From the NCBI GenBank assembly GCA_002325645.1, contig DCSN01000182.1, forward strand, positions 1 to 20,405: 20,405 nt of DNA. Reading direction: 5' to 3'. Under the pieces are notes generated by a model. That model worked only from the letters and a program-made list of their open reading frames with translations, was not told the origin of the DNA and made no database searches. The translations under genes and the position numbers were made by a program. This document shows, piece after piece, positions 1-8,246 of the stretch (position 1 is its first letter; every line of letters begins with the position of its first letter). This DNA comes from Pseudanabaena sp. UBA1465. GTDB taxonomy: Bacteria > Cyanobacteriota > Cyanobacteriia > Pseudanabaenales > Pseudanabaenaceae.

Positions 1-822
1 AATGAGTGTCGGGTATGTCACGAGAGAGTCGCAAATAAACTGACACCAATCTTCCATACCTAATCCAGTTTTTGAGGAGACTTCGAGGATTTTTGCCTGT
101 GGTGCAATTTGATGAATATTATGTAAAGCTAGTTCTCGATTAAATTCTACGGCTTCTGCAAGATCGATTTTGCTGATTAAGACAATATCCGCAGTTTTGA
201 ACATAATGGGATATTTGAGAGGTTTATCTTCGCCTTCAGTGACAGAAAATACAACTACGCGCAAATTCTCGCCGAGGTCATAAGCCGCAGGACAGACCAG
301 ATTGCCGACATTTTCGATCGCTAATAATTTCACATCATCGAGGTGCATTTGCTTGAGAGCATTAGCGATCATTTCTGCTTCCAGATGACACACAGAACCC
401 GTGGTAATTTGAATTACCTCTGCGCCCGATCGCCTTAATCTTTGAGCATCGTTATCGGTTGCCAGATCGCCAACGATAATGGCTGATTTGTGGCGATCGC
501 GCAGTTCCGTCATTGTGCGTTCTAATAGCGCAGTTTTGCCCGCCCCTGGAGAAGAAAGCATATTCAACACAATAATTCCCTTTGCCATGAAATAGCCACG
601 ATTGCGTTCGGCGAGGCGATCGTTTTGCGCCAAAATTGATTGGGTAATCGAAATCGTGCGGCGATCGCGCTCTAAAGCGATCGGCTCATGCCTGTGATCA
701 TGGGGATGCGCGTGAGCATGAGCATGATCATGGGAATGCGCGTGAGCGTGATCATGGGAATCATGGCTATGAATCTTCACCATTCCCTCAGGAATATCAC
801 TACAGCCGCAATCTTGGCACAT
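1..822 (-). CDS. hypB: Hydrogenase/urease nickel incorporation GTPase HypB (3' end beyond window)
   Basis: HypB is the GTPase that works with HypA to deliver nickel to the large subunit of [NiFe]-hydrogenase. I translated this frame by hand; 274 codons are visible and the C-terminus lies beyond base 1. The N-terminus MCQDCGCS carries the CxxCGC metal motif of HypB. Residues 18-45 form a histidine-rich run with 14 His alternating with Ala, Asp and Ser, typical of HypB forms that bind or store nickel. The P-loop SSPGAGKT is at residues 90-97, and the Cys-His pair of the GTPase-domain metal site is in GSVCHLEAE at residues 145-146. The ATG follows the hypA stop by one base, and AGAGG about 9 bases upstream is a good ribosome binding site. 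It is the last visible gene of hoxW-hypA-hypB and is almost certainly co-transcribed with hypA. Confidence 0.95.
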   Translation of the reverse strand, partial: MCQDCGCSDIPEGMVKIHSHDSHDHAHAHSHDHAHAHAHPHDHRHEPIALERDRRTISITQSILAQNDRLAERNRGYFMAKGIIVLNMLSSPGAGKTALLERTMTELRDRHKSAIIVGDLATDNDAQRLRRSGAEVIQITTGSVCHLEAEMIANALKQMHLDDVKLLAIENVGNLVCPAAYDLGENLRVVVFSVTEGEDKPLKYPIMFKTADIVLISKIDLAEAVEFNRELALHNIHQIAPQAKILEVSSKTGLGMEDWCQFICDSLVTYPTLI

Positions 823-823
823 A

Positions 824-1165
824 TTAAGAAACCTCTAAAGAGACTAATTGTAATTCTCGACCTTGGCGGATCTCATGGCTGAGGCGATCGCAGCGAGGAC
901 AGATATAAACCCAATCGCGGGGAGTAAATTCGGCATGGCATTGAGGGCAGTAACAGATAGCCTTAATCCATTCTATCTCTAGCTTAGCATTGGCGGCGAT
1001 CGTTCCCTGTACACAAGATGCAAAGGCAAATCTTAGAGCCTCTGGAACCACTCCCGAAATTGTGCCTACCCGCAAATTTAGCTGATGGATTTGATTTGCT
1101 CCTTGGCTTTGGGATTGCTCAAAGGCGATATCTAGTATTGATTGGATGATACTAATTTCGTGCAT
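824..1165 (-). CDS. hypA: Hydrogenase maturation nickel metallochaperone HypA
   Basis: HypA binds nickel through the N-terminal Met-His and passes it to hydrogenase precursors together with HypB. The 113-residue length is normal for the family. The protein starts MHEISI, which places His2 at the nickel site. Near the C-terminus two CxxC pairs (CPQC and CPRC, with 14 residues between the pairs) form the structural zinc site. The ATG at 1165 lies 34 bases inside the end of the upstream protease gene, and the stop is one base from the hypB start, so the three genes are tightly coupled. The His2 requirement fixes this start. Nothing looks damaged. Confidence 0.96.
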   Translation of the reverse strand: MHEISIIQSILDIAFEQSQSQGANQIHQLNLRVGTISGVVPEALRFAFASCVQGTIAANAKLEIEWIKAICYCPQCHAEFTPRDWVYICPRCDRLSHEIRQGRELQLVSLEVS

Positions 1166-1668
1166 AGGTTTCTCAGGAAATCGACGGCTTGTTCAATACT
1201 TTTGCGCGTCACGACGGATAATTGTTCACCAAATTCCCAATTCACCGCAGGCAATAAAAGGGAATAGGCGACGGGGGCTTCACCATAAACCTGTTGTGCT
1301 AAGGCTAGTAGCGATCGCGGATCGGAGTGATGCCCAAGTTCAGCTACTGGCATAAAGCCAAGTTGTTTAGATACAGCAATTCGTTTGACTTGGACTACGG
1401 GTGCTGATTTTCTACGTTTACTTGACGGATCGTTACTGCTAACACAGGCATCAATAAAAATCGCTAACTCTGATTGGGAGATCGGTTCGGCAAGTTCGGG
1501 GTTAAGTTGATGCACGGTTAGCGATCGCACATAGGGCAAGTCCCAACTAGCGACAATATCAGACACTCGACACCCTGCCCCGTCATCACTTCTGAGGGAA
1601 TTGCCATAACCAATCACCAGAATTGATCCAAAATTAGAATTAGCCAATTTTTTAATTTTATTATTCAA
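1132..1668 (-). CDS. hoxW: Hydrogenase maturation endopeptidase, HoxW-like
   Basis: This protease clips the C-terminal peptide from the hydrogenase large subunit after nickel is inserted. The family signature GYGNSLRSDDGAG is at residues 20-32. A second conserved segment, HQLNPELAEPIS, is at 53-64, the metal-ligand Asp is in IFIDAC (Asp73), and candidate metal-binding histidines are in GHHSDP (113-114). Asp in the first metal motif, and the HQLNPELAE block, resemble HoxW of the bidirectional NAD-linked hydrogenase more than HybD/HupW; that assignment is inference. The gene heads a run with hypA and hypB and overlaps hypA by 34 bases. There is no ATG before the GYGN motif: position 1668 is TTG, and another in-frame TTG at 1647 would remove seven residues. 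Neither has a clear ribosome binding site, so the start is uncertain. The hydrogenase structural genes are not in the window. Confidence 0.85.
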   Translation of the reverse strand: MNNKIKKLANSNFGSILVIGYGNSLRSDDGAGCRVSDIVASWDLPYVRSLTVHQLNPELAEPISQSELAIFIDACVSSNDPSSKRRKSAPVVQVKRIAVSKQLGFMPVAELGHHSDPRSLLALAQQVYGEAPVAYSLLLPAVNWEFGEQLSVVTRKSIEQAVDFLRNLCTKLVSSNQY

Positions 1669-1843
1669 AAAAAGAATGTAATTATTCTCTCTTTTAGATC
1701 TACAACCAGTTAGTTTTTTTCAGAGAAATTAATAAATAAATCGAGTATTGAGATCATTTAGCAACACTTAGCAATATCTAGAAACATAAGTTAATCATTA
1801 TTAAAATTCAAAAGCCTGTGATGCATTGTGTGCCTCAGATTTT

Positions 1844-1876
1844 TGGGTTTTATATGGGTTTTATATGGGTTTTATA
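1844..1876. repeat. Three perfect 11-bp tandem repeats
   Basis: The unit TGGGTTTTATA is present three times head to tail without a mismatch. Eleven bases is close to one helical turn, so copies would present the same DNA face; this could suit a DNA-binding protein or simply be slippage-generated. No coding frame explains it. Confidence 0.85.
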
Positions 1877-1961
1877 TTTAATTGCACCCAGCTAATACAG
1901 CTTAAAGAAGTGACTATAGATATCTTCATATTCTGTTGCTCTTTTCAATTACAAAACGCTA

Positions 1962-1967
1962 TATAAT
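1962..1967 (+). promoter_or_regulatory. Possible -10 box of the EF-G-like gene
   Basis: A perfect TATAAT lies 114 bases upstream of the ATG at 2082. The best -35 candidate, TTGCTC at 1936-1941, is 20 bases away, longer than the usual 17, so the promoter call is weak. If it is used, the transcript would begin with a leader of about 105-110 bases containing the hairpin at 1991-2052. Confidence 0.35.
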
Positions 1968-1990
1968 TTCCATTGGTCAAAATCTTTATA

Positions 1991-2052
1991 TGGCACTTTT
2001 GCATCAAGTAAGTTATAAAAATAATTTCTATAACTTGACTAGAAAAGCGCCA
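1991..2052. repeat. Long imperfect inverted repeat in the leader of the EF-G-like gene
   Basis: TGGCACTTTT at 1991-2000 pairs with AAAAGCGCCA at 2043-2052 (9 of 10 bases). Inside it, AAGTTATA at 2010-2017 pairs perfectly with TATAACTT at 2029-2036 across an 11-base loop. The whole could fold as one long interrupted hairpin ending 29 bases before the EF-G-like start codon. It may be an RNA leader structure or the remnant of a small inverted-repeat element; I see no target-site duplication. Confidence 0.6.
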
Positions 2053-2081
2053 TCAAAGAAAAGGTAAGAGGCTTAAAAATT

Positions 2082-4157
2082 ATGCATAGCAAGCAAACTA
2101 CGATTACACGCAATATTGCTTTGGTTGGGGCTTATTTAAGTGGTAAAACCACTCTTTTAGAGAGTTTTTTATTTGTTACAGGGGCAATCTCGCGCAAGGG
2201 CAAAGTATCTGACAAGAATACAGTGGGGGATAGTGCGACAGAAGCTCGCGATCGCTCGATGACGGTGGAAGTTAATTTTGCTACTGTCGAATATGAAGGG
2301 ATGCGCTTTAACTTTCTCGATTGCCCAGGGTCGGTGGAATTTCTTCAGGAAACCTATCATGCTCTCATGGGTGTGGATATGGCAATTATTGTCTGTGAGC
2401 CGAACGGCGATCGCGTAAATACCCTTGCCCCCCTATTCAAGTTTTTAGATGATTGGGAAATTCCCCACGCGATCTTTGTGAACAAAATGGATCGCGCAGG
2501 TTCTGGAGAAGTTGCCCATCCTCAAGCTTTCCATTCCCTACTACAAGCCCTAAAAACTGTCTCGAACCGTCCTCTGGTCGCCCAGCAATACCCGATCAGC
2601 ACAGGCACAAAATTAACAGGATTTATCGATCTCGTTACCGAGCAGGGCTATCAATATCTTCCCAATTCTGCACCACAGGCGATCGCTCTATCGGAGGAAC
2701 TTGCTCTACAGGAAAAGGTAGAACGGGAAGAGATGTTGGAGACGATCGCCAACTTTGACGATCATCTCTTAGAAGAACTGCTAGAAGAAATTAATCCGCC
2801 ACAGTCAGAAGTAATTGATGACCTGCAAAAAGAACTGAGCGCTGACCAAATTGTACCCGTCTTTTTTGGGGTTGCGGAACAGGATTATGGAGTCCGCCCA
2901 TTGCTCAAAGCTTTATTGAATGAAGCTCCTCATCCTGAAACCACCGTTGCTCAACGTCCGCAACTAGCAAATTATGCACCCCAAGTCACAGATGTGACCG
3001 TTGTTCAAGTTCTCAAAAATTACTACACCCTCCAAGGCGGCAAACTTTCGCTAGTGCGGGTATGGCTCGGCAGACTCACCGATGGCATGGTACTGAATGG
3101 TATTCGTGTTGGTGGTTTATATCGCCTGACGGGTGGGCAGCAACAATCTATCACTGAGGCTAAAGCAGGTGACATTGTAGCGATCGCCCGCATGGAAGGA
3201 ATCAAAGCGGGTGACACTTTAACGACTAACCAAACTAATGCTCAAATTAACATTGAGCCTTTAGCGATCGCGCCAACATTGGAGCCAGTATTTGCTTCGG
3301 CGATCGCCCCCGAAAAGCGTAACGATGAAGTAAAACTCAGCAGTGTTCTCAATAAACTCTGCGAAGAAGATCCTGCCCTGCGTTGGGAACAACATAATGA
3401 AACCCATGAAGTCGTGCTATGGGGACAGGGCGAAATCCATTTGCAAGTAGCTCTTGATCGGATGCAACGTAAGTACAATCTGCCAATGACCAAAAATCAA
3501 CCACAGGTTCTCTATAAAGAGACCATTCGCAAAGCTACTAATTCCCACGGGCGCTATAAACACCAATCGGGTGGACATGGACAATTTGGTGATGTCTATT
3601 TACAGATTCAACCGCTAACCCGTGGCGATGGCTTCAAGTTTGCGGAAACGATTGTGGGTGGCGTTGTGCCGAAACAATATATTGCAGGAGTGGAAACAGG
3701 GGTGCGTGAATATTTGACTAAGGGAGCCTTGGGCTTTCCTGTCGTTGATATTTCTGTCACCCTGACAAATGGCTCCTATCATTCGGTTGATAGTTCCGAG
3801 CAAGCCTTTAAACAAGCCGCGAGACTCGCAATGCAGGAAGGCATTCCCCAATGTGAACCAATTTTGCTAGAGCCGATCAATCTGGTGGAAGTTTCTATTC
3901 CCAATGAATATACATCTAGCGTATTGCGCTTAGTCAGTGGTAAACGCGGACAGATTCTCGGCTATGCAGCAAAAGATGGCTGGCAACGTTGGGATCATGT
4001 TTCAGCATATATCCCTGAAGTAGAGATGCAGAGTTTGATTTTAGAACTGCGATCGCTAACTATGGGAGTGGGCTTTTTCAATAAAACCTTTGATCGATTG
4101 CAAGAGGTTCCAGAGAAGTTGAGCAGCCAAGTGATATCCGCGAGTCGAGAAGCTTGA
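2082..4157 (+). CDS. Elongation factor G-like GTPase (EF-G paralogue)
   Basis: The protein is a full-length relative of translation elongation factor G (691 residues). The P-loop GAYLSGKT is at 16-23, switch II DCPGS at 80-84, and the guanine-specificity motif NKMD at 134-137. Later blocks include KHQSGGHGQFGDV of domain IV and GGVVPKQYIAGVE, both EF-G hallmarks. Two GTPase motifs depart from canonical EF-G: switch I reads RSMT (58-61) where RGIT is usual, and switch II has Ser84 where DTPGH supplies the catalytic His. This points to the EF-G2-like paralogue group found beside true EF-G in several phyla, not to the housekeeping factor. Its role is not established; slow or conditional GTPase activity is an inference. 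It is monocistronic, with a possible promoter and hairpin upstream and a strong terminator downstream. Confidence 0.88.
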   Translation: MHSKQTTITRNIALVGAYLSGKTTLLESFLFVTGAISRKGKVSDKNTVGDSATEARDRSMTVEVNFATVEYEGMRFNFLDCPGSVEFLQETYHALMGVDMAIIVCEPNGDRVNTLAPLFKFLDDWEIPHAIFVNKMDRAGSGEVAHPQAFHSLLQALKTVSNRPLVAQQYPISTGTKLTGFIDLVTEQGYQYLPNSAPQAIALSEELALQEKVEREEMLETIANFDDHLLEELLEEINPPQSEVIDDLQKELSADQIVPVFFGVAEQDYGVRPLLKALLNEAPHPETTVAQRPQLANYAPQVTDVTVVQVLKNYYTLQGGKLSLVRVWLGRLTDGMVLNGIRVGGLYRLTGGQQQSITEAKAGDIVAIARMEGIKAGDTLTTNQTNAQINIEPLAIAPTLEPVFASAIAPEKRNDEVKLSSVLNKLCEEDPALRWEQHNETHEVVLWGQGEIHLQVALDRMQRKYNLPMTKNQPQVLYKETIRKATNSHGRYKHQSGGHGQFGDVYLQIQPLTRGDGFKFAETIVGGVVPKQYIAGVETGVREYLTKGALGFPVVDISVTLTNGSYHSVDSSEQAFKQAARLAMQEGIPQCEPILLEPINLVEVSIPNEYTSSVLRLVSGKRGQILGYAAKDGWQRWDHVSAYIPEVEMQSLILELRSLTMGVGFFNKTFDRLQEVPEKLSSQVISASREA

Positions 4158-4209
4158 TTTTGAGTGTAATTACTGACGCTTACAGCAATTTTCGATCAAA
4201 CAAACCCCC

Positions 4210-4258
4210 AAGAAAAAATTTAAAAGTGTTGTTTCGCAACACTTTTAAATTTTTTCTT
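4210..4258. terminator. Perfect 22-bp bidirectional terminator
   Basis: Bases 4210-4231 and 4237-4258 are perfect reverse complements over 22 bp around the 5-base loop TTTCG. The arms run from an A-rich outer end to a GTGTTG/CAACAC core, so both strands give a stem followed by a U tract. It sits between the convergent EF-G-like and pcrA genes and can stop transcription from either side. Confidence 0.9.
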
Positions 4259-4319
4259 TTTTCTTGGTTCGGATTTGAGAGCAAAGCGCTGTAAGGCGAT
4301 CGCCCCTAATCGCCCAAGG

Positions 4320-6698
4320 TCAAGAAATCTTCTGAATTGGTGCAATTTTAGGATCAATGATTTTTTTACCTTGCCCTGCAAAAGCAACCGCTAAATACAT
4401 CTTGTCACCAGTGCCTAATAAATTGGCGACTTGACCTTCGCCAAATTTATCATGTATTACGCGATCGCCTACTTGCCAATTGACACTAGGACGAGGCTTA
4501 ACCGTATTTGCCTTAACAGGGGCAACAGTTCGCAGAGATCCCTTGACGCTGGTGGCTTCAGCGCGTTGGCTTGCCTTACTGATAAATTTATCGATGCCAT
4601 GTCCTGTGAGATATTCTTTCGGCAGTTCCGCAAGAAATTGGGAAGGAATGGCATATTCACGATTACCGTAAAGACGACGGGCTTGGGCATGACTCAGAAA
4701 TAGCTTCTCTTGGGCGCGGGTGATGCCCACATACATCAGGCGGCGTTCTTCTTCTAATGCCATTGGGTCGTTAACGGAACGGAAGCTAGGGAATAAGCCT
4801 TGTTCTAAACCAACCAGAAATACAACAGGGAATTCTAAACCTTTAGCAGCATGGAGCGTCATCAGCGTGACCTTCTCGGCATTATCGCCACTATCATCAA
4901 GGCTAGAGGCAAGGGCGGCATTCGCTAAGAATGCATCAAGGGAAGCATCTTCATTTTCTTCCGCAAATTGAACTGCGGCGTTATAAAGTTCTTGCAAGTT
5001 AGCAATGCGATCATTGGCTTCGTCATTACTCTGTGCCTTCAGTTCATCGACATAACCTGATTCTTCCAGAATGCCTTGAATGATATCAGCCGCAGGGGTG
5101 ACAGGTACTTTTGCTTGCCATTTTTGCATCAATTCGACAAAGGAGAGAACGCCCCGAGCCGATCGCCCTGCTAATGTTTTGACTGTAGTTTCATCGCTGA
5201 TGATTTCCCAAATCGGGACGCTGAGTTCTTGGGCGGCTTGTTGGAGCTTATCGAGGGTCGCTTTGCCGATGCTACGTTTGGGAACATTGATGATTCGCAT
5301 CAAACCGATGGTATCAGCAGGATTGGAGAGTAAACGTAGATAGGAGAGAATATCTTTAATTTCTTTGCGATCATAGAAGCGTAAGCCGCCTACGACTTTG
5401 TAAGGGATATTCCAACGCACTAGCATTTCTTCAAAAGGACGAGATTGGGCGTTAGTACGGTAGAGGATGGCGAAATGTCCGAGATTGGCGCTAGGAGTTT
5501 TCGCTTTAACCCGACGGATTTGTTCAATCACAAATTGAGCTTCATCCACCTCATCTTCGGCACGAAATAGCTCGATCAAGTCGCCATCGGGTCTAGTTGC
5601 TTTGAGGACTTTATCAATACGCTGCGAGTTGTGATCGATCAGTTGATTGGCTAATTCAAGAATATTAGCGACAGAACGATAATTCTCCTCTAGCTTAATC
5701 ATCGTGCCAGTGTGGGCATCGGGTAGGCGATCGCCAAAGGTTTCTTGGAATTCCATCAAGATCGTAAAGTCGGCAGAACGGAAGCTATAGATCGATTGAT
5801 CCGCGTCACCCACCACAAAAATGGAACGATTTTCCCAAGTTGGTTTAGCATCATTGGTTGCTAATAAACGAATCAAGTCGTACTGGGTGCGATTGGTATC
5901 TTGATATTCATCAACCAGAATATGTGTAAAGCGATCGTGCCAATAGCTGAGAACTTCGGGATTTTGTTGAAAGAGTCGCACTGGTAAAAAGATTAAATCA
6001 TCAAAATCGAGGGCGTTATTGGTGGCTAACTGATTTTGATAGAGATTATAAACCTGCGCGATCGCCCGTTTCCGATAGGGAGCATCATCACTTTGTTTTT
6101 CGTATTCTTCGGGAGTCCAGCCTTTGTTTTTCGCATTGCCGATCGCAAAGCGCACTGACTTCGGCTCAAATTTCTTTTCATCAAGATTTAGTTGGTTTAC
6201 CACAATATCTTTGACTAAGGATTGCGCGTCTGAATCATCAAAAATCGAAAAATTCTTTGCCCAACTTCTGCCATTAGCATCTTTGTATTTATCAATATCT
6301 AGCCGCAAAATCCGACAGCACATACTATGGAAAGTCCCCATCCATAGACCATCTTGAGCAAAACTATTGATATAGCGCTTGTAAACTTTTTTACGAAGTT
6401 TATCCTGTTCCCAATCCGTAATTTCGCTGAGAGCCTTACCTAATTCTCTTTGAGCAATTTCTTGTGTCAACAAAGATTGAATTCGCTCGTTCATTTCCTT
6501 GCCAGCTTTATTGGTAAATGTCACCGCTAAGATTTGCTCAGGGGCTACACCGTGGTTGAGCATTAAATTAGCGATGCGATAGGTCAATGTTCTGGTTTTC
6601 CCCGAACCAGCACCCGCAACTACTAGCATGGGGCCGTGAAGATGGCTGGCTGCTTTTTGTTGGGCAGGGTTGAGATGATGCAAAAAATTGGAACTCAT
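4320..6698 (-). CDS. pcrA: ATP-dependent DNA helicase, UvrD/PcrA family
   Basis: This is a superfamily 1A 3'-5' DNA helicase acting in nucleotide excision repair, replication restart and removal of RecA or stalled RNA polymerase. All core motifs are visible: Walker A AGAGSGKT at 28-35, Walker B with DEYQDTN, motif III GDADQSIYSFR, motif IV LEENYRS, motif V TLHAAKGLEFP and motif VI EERRLMYVGITRA. The C-terminal segment GDRVIHDKFGEGQV and what follows match the small Tudor-like domain that lets PcrA contact RNA polymerase. The 792-residue length is normal. The ATG lies 72 bases from the divergent kinase start; no clear Shine-Dalgarno precedes it, but the conserved N-terminal motif LNPAQQKA follows closely. 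I see no lesion. PcrA is favoured over Rep because of the C-terminal domain. Confidence 0.95.
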   Translation of the reverse strand: MSSNFLHHLNPAQQKAASHLHGPMLVVAGAGSGKTRTLTYRIANLMLNHGVAPEQILAVTFTNKAGKEMNERIQSLLTQEIAQRELGKALSEITDWEQDKLRKKVYKRYINSFAQDGLWMGTFHSMCCRILRLDIDKYKDANGRSWAKNFSIFDDSDAQSLVKDIVVNQLNLDEKKFEPKSVRFAIGNAKNKGWTPEEYEKQSDDAPYRKRAIAQVYNLYQNQLATNNALDFDDLIFLPVRLFQQNPEVLSYWHDRFTHILVDEYQDTNRTQYDLIRLLATNDAKPTWENRSIFVVGDADQSIYSFRSADFTILMEFQETFGDRLPDAHTGTMIKLEENYRSVANILELANQLIDHNSQRIDKVLKATRPDGDLIELFRAEDEVDEAQFVIEQIRRVKAKTPSANLGHFAILYRTNAQSRPFEEMLVRWNIPYKVVGGLRFYDRKEIKDILSYLRLLSNPADTIGLMRIINVPKRSIGKATLDKLQQAAQELSVPIWEIISDETTVKTLAGRSARGVLSFVELMQKWQAKVPVTPAADIIQGILEESGYVDELKAQSNDEANDRIANLQELYNAAVQFAEENEDASLDAFLANAALASSLDDSGDNAEKVTLMTLHAAKGLEFPVVFLVGLEQGLFPSFRSVNDPMALEEERRLMYVGITRAQEKLFLSHAQARRLYGNREYAIPSQFLAELPKEYLTGHGIDKFISKASQRAEATSVKGSLRTVAPVKANTVKPRPSVNWQVGDRVIHDKFGEGQVANLLGTGDKMYLAVAFAGQGKKIIDPKIAPIQKIS

Positions 6699-6770
6699 GG
6701 GCGCAAGAGGGGAAAACTTAGGTAGACTCTAATACAGTATGCCAAAAATGTTTACTCATACGTTTGCACA

Positions 6771-8201
6771 GTGGATATTTACTGCACACGCCCCAATTGT
6801 ATTAAGCCTTTAAATTCCTTTGCTGACCTTGATAGTGGCAATACGATCAAAACTGTTACCCAAAAGTTTTGTACCACCTGCGGGATGCCTTTGCTGCTGG
6901 GTGGGCGCTATATCGTCGAAAAGCCGATCGCTAGAGGTGGTTTTGGGGCGACCTTCTTAGCCCGCGATCGCTATACGCCTGCGATGAAACGCTGTGTGGT
7001 GAAGCTGTTGCAACCTGTGGGCTTTACGAGCGCTCAGATGGTAATTGCTAAGCAAATGTTTGAGCGCGAGGCAACGGTTTTAGAAGATTTAGGCACACAT
7101 CCGCAAATCCCTGATCTGCTGGCCTATTTTGAGGTGCAGGCAGGACAGGATGAATTTTTTTATTTAGTCCAAGAATTTGTGGATGGCTTTACCCTAGGGC
7201 AAATTGTCGAGCAGCATGGGGCGATCGCTGAGGCAGATGTTTTGGAAATCATGCAAAGCCTTTTGCCTGTGTTGACCTTTATTCACCAAAAAGGCTCGAT
7301 CCATCGCGATATCAAACCCGCGAATATCATGGTTCGCAAGTCCGATCAGGCTTACTTTCTGCTCGACTTTGGGGCGGTGAAACAAGTGGCAGGAGTTGCC
7401 CAAGGTCAGAAGTCTACGGGTATTTTCACCCCTGGCTATGGCGCACCTGAGCAAATGCGTGGCGATACTGTATTTCCTGCCACCGATCTTTATGCCTTTG
7501 CCGTAACTTGTCTCTTTTTATTAACAGGCAAAGAGCCTGAAGAATTATTTGATGTGAATTACAACCGATGGACCTGGGATCGCTTGATTAAGCTCAGTCC
7601 TAATCTTAATAATGTTTTACATAAAATGTTAGAGGCAGCCCCCAGCGATCGCTTTAATTCGGCGGCGGATGTCCTGCAAGCACTCCATCAAAAATCTTCG
7701 TTCCACTTAAATACGATCGTTCAACCACCTGCCCCTGTTGCTACATCTGCTCCACCGCAAGCAGCAGCGATCGCACCACCACCAAAACCCGTAGCTGCAC
7801 GCTCCAATAAAACCCCTTGGCTCCTATCCGCCCCCATCAGTAACCAGTTCATCGCCGCTTTTTTGATCGGTGTAGAGGCGATGCTTTTATGGCAAGTCAG
7901 CACAGTCAGCATCACCTTAATCGGTACTCCCGCTAATTTAATTACTCTTGCTGCGGTAATGCTTGGGGTCGTGATTTTAAGAATCAGTACAATTCTGGAC
8001 AATAAAGATCTATTTGTTTTCGTAAATTTATTCAGTTTTGCCACAGTCTTTGGTATCCAATTTTTTAAGATCATTCCCCTATTTCAGCAATTACCACAAT
8101 GGATCGAGATTCTTGCGCTTTGCGGAGTTGGTGGCTTTGCCGCGATCGCGATTATGGCAACTTTTCGCTTGATTTTTAAATTACTTTATTCGCTACTTTG
8201 A
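6771..8201 (+). CDS. Membrane-anchored serine/threonine protein kinase with N-terminal Cys cluster
   Basis: A Hanks-type protein kinase. Residues 5-37 hold a small zinc-ribbon-like module, C-x4-C then C-x2-C (Cys5, 10, 34, 37), which is common in cyanobacterial Spk kinases. The catalytic domain spans about 46-310: glycine loop ARGGFG near 54-59, ATP-anchoring Lys78, catalytic HRD at 178-180 (HRDIKPAN), DFG at 199-201 and the substrate-site motif GYGAPEQ. A Pro/Ala-rich linker (about 323-345) leads to three or four hydrophobic segments that should place the C-terminus in the membrane with the kinase in the cytoplasm. The start is GTG; no in-frame ATG precedes the first Cys, which fixes the N-terminus. 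All catalytic residues are present, so it should be active. Its substrate is unknown, and the neighbours do not suggest one. Confidence 0.92.
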   Translation: MDIYCTRPNCIKPLNSFADLDSGNTIKTVTQKFCTTCGMPLLLGGRYIVEKPIARGGFGATFLARDRYTPAMKRCVVKLLQPVGFTSAQMVIAKQMFEREATVLEDLGTHPQIPDLLAYFEVQAGQDEFFYLVQEFVDGFTLGQIVEQHGAIAEADVLEIMQSLLPVLTFIHQKGSIHRDIKPANIMVRKSDQAYFLLDFGAVKQVAGVAQGQKSTGIFTPGYGAPEQMRGDTVFPATDLYAFAVTCLFLLTGKEPEELFDVNYNRWTWDRLIKLSPNLNNVLHKMLEAAPSDRFNSAADVLQALHQKSSFHLNTIVQPPAPVATSAPPQAAAIAPPPKPVAARSNKTPWLLSAPISNQFIAAFLIGVEAMLLWQVSTVSITLIGTPANLITLAAVMLGVVILRISTILDNKDLFVFVNLFSFATVFGIQFFKIIPLFQQLPQWIEILALCGVGGFAAIAIMATFRLIFKLLYSLL

Positions 8202-8208
8202 ATATCAG

Positions 8209-8246
8209 TAGCGTTGTTTTAACCTTTTGTAGTTAAAGCAACACTA
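8209..8246 (+). terminator. Hairpin after the kinase gene, possible terminator
   Basis: Bases 8209-8223 (TAGCGTTGTTTTAAC) pair with 8232-8246 over 15 positions with one C-A mismatch and one G-U pair, around an 8-base loop. It starts 8 bases after the kinase stop. No U tract follows, so termination is only moderately likely. It could instead act in the nrdJ leader. Confidence 0.4.

Larger units (their letters stand above)
1669..2081. other. AT-rich divergent intergenic region
   Basis: This 413-base stretch separates the leftward hydrogenase maturation operon from the rightward EF-G-like gene and must hold the promoters of both. I see no protein-coding signal in it. It contains an 11-bp tandem repeat, one perfect TATAAT box facing the EF-G-like gene, and a long imperfect inverted repeat; each has its own entry. 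Confidence 0.7.

Noticed and set aside
688..882. Met-rich open frame opposite hypB
   Set aside because: It is the mirror of the histidine-rich codons of hypB (CAT read as ATG), not a gene.
1146..1355. Open frame opposite the HoxW-like and hypA genes
   Set aside because: It is antisense to two well-recognised genes and has no family features.
4431..6357. Several open frames on the strand opposite pcrA
   Set aside because: All lie within the intact helicase gene and encode no recognisable motifs.
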